The notes below the pieces were generated by a model that was not told where the DNA came from, searched no databases, and worked only from the letters and a program-made list of their open reading frames with translations. 6,329 nt of DNA from Rikenellaceae bacterium (GTDB taxonomy: Bacteria; Bacteroidota; Bacteroidia; Bacteroidales; Rikenellaceae), in contig JAJQAW010000365.1 in assembly GCA_021203585.1 (NCBI GenBank), forward strand, positions 559 through 6,887, read 5' to 3'. Each line of letters begins with the position of its first letter. Position 1 is the stretch's first letter. This document shows positions 1 to 4,956 of the stretch, piece by piece. The position numbers were made by a program, and so were the translations under genes.

Positions 1-1
1 G

Positions 2-61
2 GCCCGGACAGCGTATAATTCCATCCGTTTTTACTACCTTTCGGTAAATTTTACCGAATGA
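2..61 (+). CDS. 3' end of an unidentified upstream gene (partial)
   Basis: The second forward frame is open from the window edge and ends in TGA at 59-61, giving the 19-residue tail ARTAYNSIRFYYLSVNFTE. The stop overlaps the radC start as ATGA (58-61), the usual arrangement of translationally coupled genes, which is the main reason to believe it. The other two forward frames stop at 16-18 and 45-47. The alternating, aromatic-rich tail resembles a beta strand, but nothing in it identifies a family. The open stretch is too short to be proof by itself, and the whole segment could instead be a noncoding radC leader. Confidence 0.42.
   Translation, partial: ARTAYNSIRFYYLSVNFTE
40..58. repeat. Perfect 9-base inverted repeat at the radC start
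   Basis: TTCGGTAAA (40-48) and TTTACCGAA (50-58) form a perfect dyad with one central T, and its last base is the A of the radC ATG. In RNA it could form a stem of about 7 base pairs with a 5-base loop next to the start codon. In DNA it has the shape of an operator for a dimeric regulator. A third copy of the half-site, TTTACCGAA, lies in the same orientation at 79-87 inside radC. No function is known. Confidence 0.6.
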
Positions 62-750
62 AAGACGGTTTTCCCTCCTTTACCGAAAAGGACCTTTCGC
101 CGGACGAAGCGATCCGGCAAAAACTCCTACGCTCGGGCGCCGCATCCTTGACGGAAGCAGAACTGATCAGTATACTGATCCAGGAAGGCAAAAACGAACC
201 GGCCATCGAGCTGAGCCGCAAACTGCTGAAGCATTACCGGAACCTCACCCAATTGAGTGTAACCAAAATCGATCAGTTGCGCATGTTCCGAGGCATAGGA
301 GTCGGTCGTACGGCCCTGATCTCGGCGGCATTGGAATTGGGCAAGCGTCGAAAAGCGGAAGATGCGTTGCTCATTCAATCGATCCAGAATAAGGAGGATG
401 TCGTAGAATTGTTCAAACCGTTGATTTCCGATCTTCCGCACGAAGAATTCTGGGCGGTTTATCTCGGACCATCCCACCGCATTTTGGATAAAATCAAAAT
501 CGGCCAGGGAAACGCCACCTCCACCATCATCGACAACCGCAAGGTGATCTTTCGAGCCATAGAAAAATGGGCCACCTCACTGATCGTTGTCCACAATCAT
601 CCTTCCGGCCAACCTCAACCCAGTCCGGCGGATGTGGAAATTACCAGACGGCTTAAAGAAGCCGCCGCCCTGTTCGACATTCGTTTGACGGACCACATTA
701 TCATTACGGTCGGTGAATGTTTCAGCTTTCTCGGTCACGGTTTGTTATAA
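58..750 (+). CDS. radC: RadC family protein (JAMM/MPN+ domain)
   Basis: This 230-residue protein has the normal full length of the RadC family. Residues 1-100 form the helical N-terminal part, including a helix-hairpin-helix-like segment around 71-95 (LRMFRGIGVGRTALISAALE). Residues 109-230 form the JAMM domain, with the metal-binding signature HNHPSGQPQPSPAD at 179-192. H179, H181 and D192 are the expected zinc ligands and E129/E130 is the likely catalytic glutamate. The family was named for a DNA repair phenotype in E. coli that was later reassigned, so its biochemical role is still poorly defined; a zinc-hydrolase activity is inferred from the fold. The start at 58 is chosen for the family length and the ATGA overlap with the upstream frame. 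The catalytic signature is intact and there is no sign of degradation. It appears unrelated to the sugar genes downstream. Confidence 0.95.
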   Translation: MKDGFPSFTEKDLSPDEAIRQKLLRSGAASLTEAELISILIQEGKNEPAIELSRKLLKHYRNLTQLSVTKIDQLRMFRGIGVGRTALISAALELGKRRKAEDALLIQSIQNKEDVVELFKPLISDLPHEEFWAVYLGPSHRILDKIKIGQGNATSTIIDNRKVIFRAIEKWATSLIVVHNHPSGQPQPSPADVEITRRLKEAAALFDIRLTDHIIITVGECFSFLGHGLL

Positions 751-756
751 GGCCGG

Positions 757-785
757 CCCGGGTGGCTCCGAGTGTGGATGCCGGG
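757..785 (+). terminator. Weak possible terminator after radC
   Basis: CCCGG (757-761) can pair with CCGGG (781-785) shortly after the radC stop, and a pyrimidine-rich tract (791-828) follows. The stem is only 5 base pairs with a loop of about 19 bases and the T run is interrupted by C, so this is not a textbook terminator. Position alone makes it the best candidate for ending the radC transcript. Confidence 0.2.
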
Positions 786-861
786 ACGCTTCGATCTTCT
801 TTCTTCCGCTTTCGATTTCTTTTCTTTGACGGGTTTAATCTTTAAATTATTTCAAAAAGCG

Positions 862-893
862 TTTGGTATTTCGGACGATTTGGATTAATTTTA
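862..893 (+). promoter_or_regulatory. Bacteroidetes-type promoter of the permease operon
   Basis: TTTG at 862-865 matches the -33 element and TAATTTTA at 886-893 matches seven of eight bases of the -7 consensus TAnnTTTG. The 20-base spacer is within the usual range. Transcription would begin near 899-901, giving a leader of about 25 bases before the ATG at 924. A second, weaker pair exists upstream (TTTG 825-828, TATTTCAA 848-855, spacer 19). Confidence 0.6.
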
Positions 894-910
894 GCCTTCC
901 GAAGCTAAAA
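889..910. promoter_or_regulatory. Operator-like palindrome over the permease promoter
   Basis: TTTTAGC (889-895) and GCTAAAA (904-910) are perfect inverted repeats. The inner TTC (897-899) and GAA (901-903) extend the dyad to 10 bases per arm if C896 is treated as a one-base insertion. The site covers the 3' half of the -7 element and the predicted transcription start, the position expected of a repressor operator. Sugar catabolic operons in this phylum are commonly controlled by GntR- or LacI-type repressors, but the regulator is not in this window. The dyad could also form a short hairpin at the 5' end of the mRNA. Confidence 0.5.
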
Positions 911-923
911 CTAACCTGTAAAA

Positions 924-2249
924 ATGATACCGATGGAGTCTAAACCAAAGCTAATTTCAAGAGAAGTACTGATCCCTTTTATACTGGTCACCACTTTATT
1001 TTTCGCCTGGGGTTTCGCCAACGACCTGACCAATCCGATGGTCAAAGCTTTTTCGAAAATTTTCCGGATGAGTGTGACCGACGGCGCTCTGATTCAACTG
1101 GCCTTCTACGGAGGTTACTTCGCCATGGCCTTTCCGGCCGCACTGTTTATCCGTCGTTTTACCTATAAAGCCGGAATTCTGGTCGGTTTGGCGCTGTATG
1201 CTTTCGGCGCTTTATTGTTCGTTCCGTGTGCGATTAACGGAACGTACTATCCCTTTTTGTTCGCTTACTTCATTTTGACCTGCGGACTTTCCTTTCTGGA
1301 AACCAGTGCCAATCCTTACATTCTGAGTATGGGAGATCCGCGAACCGCTACCCGGCGGCTCAATCTGGCCCAATCGTTCAACCCGATGGGATCTTTGTTG
1401 GGAATGTTTTGCGCCATGAAATTGATTCAGGCCCGATTAAATCCCATGGATACGGCCGAGCGGGCCGAGTTATCTCCCGAGGCTTTCGAAGCCGTCAAGC
1501 AATCGGATTTGAGTGTGGTGATCGGCCCGTATGTGGGTATCGGTATTTTTGTCTTGCTGCTCTTTTTGATCATCCGGTTCGCAAAAATGCCGAAAACGGC
1601 CGATACGAACCATGCGCTCAACCTGGGCCAAGTTTTGAAACGCATTCTTCGCATGCCGCATTACCGCGAAGGGGTCATCGCCCAATTTTTTTATGTCGGC
1701 GCACAGATCATGTGTTGGACTTTTATCATTCAATACGGAACCCGCATCTTTATGGAGCAGGGCATGCCGGAGAAAGCGGCGGAGGTACTCTCGCAGCGAT
1801 ACAACATCATCGCCATGGCTCTACACTGTGTGAGCCGCTTTATTTGCACCTACCTGTTGAAGTATTTTTCTCCCGGAAAGATGCTCACCACGCTGGCCAT
1901 CGGTGGTGCGGCGATGGTAGCCGGTGTCATCGGCTTCCAGGACATTAAAGGGTTGTATTGCCTGGTGGCGGTATCGGTATGCATGTGCGGAATGTTCTCG
2001 ACCATATACGGAATCGCGTTGAACGGATTGGGCGACGATGCGAAATTCGGTAGCGCGGGTCTGATCATGGCCATTCTCGGGGGTTCCATCCTGCCGCCCC
2101 TGCAAGCACGCATCATCGACATGGGTACGGTATGGGGAATGCCGGCGGTAAATGCCTCTTTTATCCTACCTTTTATTTGTTTCCTGGTCATTATGGGTTA
2201 CGGCATCCGCACTTTCAGAATCCACGAAAAGAAATTTATTTACAGATAA
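924..2249 (+). CDS. fucP: FucP-type sugar:H+ symporter (major facilitator superfamily)
   Basis: This 441-residue integral inner-membrane protein has many hydrophobic segments, as expected for a 12-helix MFS carrier, with a hydrophilic central loop around 219-245. FucP hallmarks include FFAWGFANDLTNP in helix 1 (26-38), GLSFLETSANPY (121-132), RRLNLAQSFNPMGS (144-157), AQFFYVGAQIMCW (253-265) and a late AILGGSILPP (383-392). E126 aligns with E. coli FucP E135. The position of E. coli D46 appears to be N37, while an aspartate lies one helix turn earlier at D34. The family imports L-fucose and some related sugars with a proton; the exact substrate here is not proven, so the symbol means family membership. 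A start at 933 (fourth codon) is also possible. It heads an apparent operon with the aldo/keto reductase 18 bases downstream, and an operator-like palindrome overlaps its promoter. Confidence 0.9.
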   Translation: MIPMESKPKLISREVLIPFILVTTLFFAWGFANDLTNPMVKAFSKIFRMSVTDGALIQLAFYGGYFAMAFPAALFIRRFTYKAGILVGLALYAFGALLFVPCAINGTYYPFLFAYFILTCGLSFLETSANPYILSMGDPRTATRRLNLAQSFNPMGSLLGMFCAMKLIQARLNPMDTAERAELSPEAFEAVKQSDLSVVIGPYVGIGIFVLLLFLIIRFAKMPKTADTNHALNLGQVLKRILRMPHYREGVIAQFFYVGAQIMCWTFIIQYGTRIFMEQGMPEKAAEVLSQRYNIIAMALHCVSRFICTYLLKYFSPGKMLTTLAIGGAAMVAGVIGFQDIKGLYCLVAVSVCMCGMFSTIYGIALNGLGDDAKFGSAGLIMAILGGSILPPLQARIIDMGTVWGMPAVNASFILPFICFLVIMGYGIRTFRIHEKKFIYR

Positions 2250-2267
2250 TCGATTAACTGCAGAAAA

Positions 2268-3281
2268 ATGAATACCAATCCGCTTTATGTAGACCCGAAT
2301 ACCGTACCGAAAAAAAAACTGTACAACGGGGCTGAAATTCCGGTAGTCGGACTCGGAACTTTCGGTTCGGATAATTACGATGCCGACACCATTGCCCGGG
2401 CTGTCAAAGAGGCTGTTCGGCTGGGATACCGGCATATCGATTGTGCCGCTGTGTACGGGAACGAAAAAGAGATCGGAAAAGCGATCCGGGAATTAATACA
2501 AGAAGGTACCGTGAGCCGGGAAGAGCTGTGGATCACCTCCAAAGTATGGAACGATAGCCACGACCGGGTGATCGAAGCCTGCGAGCAATCGCTCTCCGAC
2601 CTGGGATTGGAGTACCTCGATCTTTATCTGGTACATTGGCCTTTCCCGAATCATCATGCCAAAGGGGTTACCGTCGATTCCCGCGATCCGCACGCCAAGC
2701 CCTATATCCATGAAAATTACATGAAAGTATGGCGTGATATGGAACAGTTGGTGGAATCGGGAAAAGTAAGGAATATCGGGACCTCGAACATGACGATCCC
2801 GAAAATGGAACTGTTGTTGCGGGACTGCCGAATCAAACCGGTGGTCAATGAAATGGAGATGCACCCGCACTTTCAGCAACCCGAATTGTTCGCATACTTG
2901 CAGAAAAACGGGATAGCGGCGATCGGATTCTGTCCCATCGGTTCACCGAACCGCCCGGAGCGTGATAAAACTCCCGAAGATACCGTCCCTATCGAAGACC
3001 CGGTAATCGTACGCATTGCCCGCGCTCACGGCATTCACCCGGCTGTGGTATGCATCAAATGGGCGGCTCAAAACGGACAAATCCCGATTCCGTTCTCCGT
3101 GAAACCGGAAAAATACATGAGCAATCTTCGATGTGTAACGGAGGACCCGCTGACGGAGCAGGAAATGGCAGCCATTAAACAACAGGATCAAAAAAACCGT
3201 TTCATAAAAGGTCAAGTTTTCACCTGGGAAGGCGCCACCTGGGAAGACCTTTGGGACGAGGACGGAATTATCAAAGCCTAA
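2268..3281 (+). CDS. Aldo/keto reductase (NAD(P)H-dependent)
   Basis: This 337-residue cytosolic protein has the (beta/alpha)8 aldo/keto reductase fold. The opening IPVVGLGTFG (24-33) and the complete catalytic tetrad D58, Y63, K92 and H123 are present, the last in LYLVHWP. Cofactor and barrel motifs follow: NIGTSN (169-174), VNEMEMHP (193-200) and PIPFSVKPEKYMSN (273-286). Against human aldose reductase the latter aligns with IPKSVTPERIAEN, so the lysine that binds the NADPH 2'-phosphate is F276 and the arginine is K282; this hints at NADH use. The family interconverts aldehydes or aldoses with alcohols; some members oxidise sugars such as L-fucose. Its position just behind the permease suggests that it acts on the imported sugar, but the substrate cannot be read from the sequence. 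A leader of about 14 residues precedes the fold. No Shine-Dalgarno is seen; the start lies in an A-rich context. Confidence 0.9.
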   Translation: MNTNPLYVDPNTVPKKKLYNGAEIPVVGLGTFGSDNYDADTIARAVKEAVRLGYRHIDCAAVYGNEKEIGKAIRELIQEGTVSREELWITSKVWNDSHDRVIEACEQSLSDLGLEYLDLYLVHWPFPNHHAKGVTVDSRDPHAKPYIHENYMKVWRDMEQLVESGKVRNIGTSNMTIPKMELLLRDCRIKPVVNEMEMHPHFQQPELFAYLQKNGIAAIGFCPIGSPNRPERDKTPEDTVPIEDPVIVRIARAHGIHPAVVCIKWAAQNGQIPIPFSVKPEKYMSNLRCVTEDPLTEQEMAAIKQQDQKNRFIKGQVFTWEGATWEDLWDEDGIIKA

Positions 3282-3293
3282 GCTCTTCCTAAC

Positions 3294-3329
3294 GAGAAGG
3301 AGAAGGAGAAGGAGAAGGAGAAGGAGAAG
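3294..3329. repeat. Six perfect tandem copies of GAGAAG
   Basis: Positions 3294-3329 are six uninterrupted GAGAAG units (36 bases), starting 13 bases after the aldo/keto reductase stop. Such a purine-only hexamer array is prone to slippage and copy number may vary between strains. It lies outside any supported gene, so a change in length would not shift a reading frame. Its effect, if any, would be on the mRNA 3' end or on DNA structure. Confidence 0.95.
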
Positions 3330-3418
3330 CAAACAAGGTGAAAAGATGCAGGGGATAAAGAACTGTATTTTAGGACCCACCGGTACATAATCCGAGGTCG
3401 GCAACACGCAGTGAAAAC

Positions 3419-3487
3419 GAATTTTATGGAGGAAACTCCTTGCTTAACCGAAGCGAGGGCGTTGGGGGTCTTCACTCCATAAAATTC
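3419..3487. repeat. 69-base fold-back element with perfect 13-base inverted ends
   Basis: GAATTTTATGGAG (3419-3431) and CTCCATAAAATTC (3475-3487) are perfect inverted repeats. The interior contains a second stem, CCTTGCTT (3438-3445) with AAGCGAGG (3451-3458), including one G-U pair and loop AACCG. A competing small hairpin, GGAG-GAAA-CTCC (3428-3439), has a GNRA-type tetraloop. The outer stem is followed three bases later by TTTTTT (3492-3497). It could be a terminator for the permease operon, a miniature repeat element, or part of a small RNA; no flanking target duplication is evident. Confidence 0.6.
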
Positions 3488-3521
3488 TTGATTTTTTCTT
3501 TGTTGCTTTTTCTTTTTTATT

Positions 3522-3655
3522 AACCGACGACAAGCTAAGAGCAGAGCTAAACTTGCTTGGAGCTCTGCCGAGGCGCGAACTGACGCACTTGTAAGCAGGG
3601 AGTCAAGCTAGCACCTCGGCAGACCTTTAAGCACGCTTCCACTCCGCGCTCGGTT
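3522..3655. repeat. Imperfect 134-base fold-back, candidate repeat element or structured RNA
   Basis: The ends AACCGA (3522-3527) and TCGGTT (3650-3655) are inverted. In the middle TCTGCCGAGG (3564-3573) pairs perfectly with CCTCGGCAGA (3614-3623). The stem continues after one mismatch with GC/GC (3575-3576, 3611-3612) and, after an internal loop, TGAC/GTCA (3581-3584, 3602-3605). An alternative 8-base hairpin, GCAGAGCT (3541-3548) with AGCTCTGC (3561-3568), shares bases with the central stem, so the two are mutually exclusive. No family is recognised and it has no tRNA-like features. Strand and transcription are unknown. Confidence 0.45.
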
Positions 3656-3710
3656 GGGCATCGGTTTGAAAAAAGCGGCACCAGAAACTTTTCATGAATG
3701 TCCTTGACTT

Positions 3711-3744
3711 TTTCAACTTTCTGTTTGGAAAACTGTTACATTTG
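3711..3744 (+). promoter_or_regulatory. Bacteroidetes-type promoter of the dehydrogenase gene
   Basis: TACATTTG at 3737-3744 is a perfect match to the -7 consensus TAnnTTTG. The best -33 candidate is weak: TTTC at 3711-3714, with a 22-base spacer. Transcription would begin near 3750, giving a leader of about 25 bases before the ATG at 3775. The last bases of the -7 box belong to the palindrome TTTGCAAA (3741-3748). The poor -33 element suggests that an activator may be required, which is inference. Confidence 0.55.
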
Positions 3745-3774
3745 CAAAAAAATTAAACATAATACACCTTTATC

Positions 3775-4851
3775 ATGTCCAATAAAATGAAAGCGGCCTA
3801 TCTGCCAGGCGATAGCACCGTGGTACTTAAAGAAGTCGAAATCCCGGAACCCGGACACGGAGAAGTTTTAATCAAAATGAAATCCTCCACCATCTGCGGA
3901 AGCGACATCCGCGCCATCTATCGGGAACACCTCGGCAAAGGGCCTGAAGGTTACCAAAACAAAATCTGTGGCCACGAACCCTCCGGTCAAATCGTCAAAG
4001 CCGGTCCCGGACTACGCCGCTTCAAAGAAGGAGACCGCGTCGTGGTCTACCACATTTCCGGATGCGGGGTATGCAACGATTGCCGGCGCGGCTATATGAT
4101 CAGCTGCACAAGCCCCTATCGCCGTGCTTACGGATGGCAACGCGACGGAGGCATGGGCGAATACCTGCTCGCCGAAGAAAAGGATCTGGTCCTGCTCCCG
4201 GATTCGCTGACCTATACCGATGGGGCACAAATCGCCTGCGGATTCGGTACCGTCTATGAAGGCCTGGAAAAAATCGGCATCAGCGGAAACGACGCCGTAC
4301 TGGTAGTGGGATTAGGACCGGTAGGCCTGGCTGCCTGCATGCTGGCAAAAGCTATGGGAGCTGAAAAGGTGATCGGAGTCGATACCGTATCCGAACGCAT
4401 CGAACTGGCCAAGCAAAAAGGACTGGTCGACCACTCATTCCTGTCCGATGCCCAAGCGCTGGATAAAGTACGGGAAATCACCGGCGGAAACGGTTGTGAA
4501 AAAACGGTGGACTGCTCGGGAAATACCTACGGCCGGCAGCTGGCCATCCGCGCAGCCCGGAAATGGGGACACTGCGTATTTATCGGCGAAGGAGGTACGG
4601 TAGAATTTAATCCCAGCCCGGATATCATCCACGACCAGAAAACCATCTACGGCTCCTGGGTGACCAACATCTGGCGCATGGAAGAATTGGTGGAACGCAT
4701 TGTTCGATGGGGAATCCACCCTGAAGACCTGGTTACCGACCGCTTCGTACTGGACCGCGCCAGCGAAGGATTTGCCCTGATGGCCGAAGGAAAATGCGGG
4801 AAGGTGGCCATCGTATACGATGAGGAAATTACCCCGGATACCAAGCAATGA
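3775..4851 (+). CDS. Zinc-dependent medium-chain dehydrogenase (alcohol/polyol dehydrogenase type)
   Basis: This 358-residue cytosolic oxidoreductase has full family length. The N-terminal GroES-like domain (about 5-150) carries catalytic zinc ligands C41 and H67 (ICGSD, CGHE) and the four structural-zinc cysteines C97, C100, C103 and C111. The Rossmann domain (about 170-300) has GLGPVG at 179-184 and D203 at the end of the second strand, 24 residues on as in horse liver ADH, indicating NAD+ over NADP+. C155 in ACGFGTVYEG aligns with the third zinc ligand of classical ADH, where many sorbitol and threonine dehydrogenases have glutamate. The family oxidises secondary or primary alcohols, polyols and sugar acids; the substrate here is unknown. 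The ATG at 3787 (MKAAYL) is an equally usual family start, four codons downstream. The DUF6786-like gene follows after 105 bases, probably in the same transcript. Confidence 0.9.
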   Translation: MSNKMKAAYLPGDSTVVLKEVEIPEPGHGEVLIKMKSSTICGSDIRAIYREHLGKGPEGYQNKICGHEPSGQIVKAGPGLRRFKEGDRVVVYHISGCGVCNDCRRGYMISCTSPYRRAYGWQRDGGMGEYLLAEEKDLVLLPDSLTYTDGAQIACGFGTVYEGLEKIGISGNDAVLVVGLGPVGLAACMLAKAMGAEKVIGVDTVSERIELAKQKGLVDHSFLSDAQALDKVREITGGNGCEKTVDCSGNTYGRQLAIRAARKWGHCVFIGEGGTVEFNPSPDIIHDQKTIYGSWVTNIWRMEELVERIVRWGIHPEDLVTDRFVLDRASEGFALMAEGKCGKVAIVYDEEITPDTKQ

Positions 4852-4956
4852 CGGTCTTTACCGTAAAAATGAAAAATGGATAAGAGTTAAACGGCGATCC
4901 ACCAGGATCCAGGTTTCCACGGATCGGTTTGGCTCTTTCACATCAACCGTATAGCC

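Larger units (their letters stand above)
3282..3774. other. 493-base structured intergenic region without a convincing gene
   Basis: No + strand reading frame of useful length lies here. The minus-strand frames that cross it owe their length to the GAGAAG repeat, read as poly-Leu or Ser-Phe runs. From left to right it holds a hexamer repeat (3294-3329), a 69-base element with 13-base inverted ends (3419-3487), a T-rich tract (3488-3521), an imperfect fold-back (3522-3655) and the dehydrogenase promoter (about 3711-3744). The crowding of repeat-like modules suggests interspersed repeats or noncoding RNA. The intervening stretch 3330-3418 shows nothing I can interpret. Confidence 0.7.

Noticed and set aside
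14..19. TATAAT, a perfect match to the E. coli -10 box
   Set aside because: The main sigma factor of Bacteroidetes uses TAnnTTTG instead, no matching -33 element is visible in the window, and the site lies inside a likely reading frame.
1409..1948. 179-codon + strand frame inside the permease gene
   Set aside because: It is an out-of-frame shadow of fucP with atypical composition and no recognisable domain.
2943..3407. Minus-strand frame of 154 codons with a long leucine run
   Set aside because: The leucine run is just the GAGAAG repeat read on the other strand, and the rest lies opposite the aldo/keto reductase coding sequence.
3278..3475. Minus-strand frame with repeated Ser-Phe pairs, starting at GTG
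   Set aside because: The Ser-Phe pairs again reflect the hexamer array. The start falls inside the 69-base fold-back, and no promoter was recognised. It could only be revived if homologues were found.
3419..3487. Invertible promoter of the Bacteroides phase-variation type
   Set aside because: The 69-base span is much shorter than usual invertible promoters, no promoter lies inside it, and no recombinase is present in the window.
3522..3655. tRNA or other known RNA gene in the structured gap
   Set aside because: There is no T-loop consensus, acceptor stem or CCA-type end, and the stems do not fit a cloverleaf; only a generic fold-back can be supported.
4809..4822. 14-base perfect palindrome CATCGTATACGATG
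   Set aside because: It lies within the dehydrogenase coding sequence at ordinary codons, has no repeat elsewhere in the window, and such a palindrome can occur by chance.
4852..4956. Separate promoter for the DUF6786-like gene
   Set aside because: TTTG occurs at 4928-4931 but no TAnnTTTG element follows at the right distance. The gap holds only short dyads such as ACGGT/ACCGT (4851-4855, 4860-4864), so read-through from the dehydrogenase is more likely.
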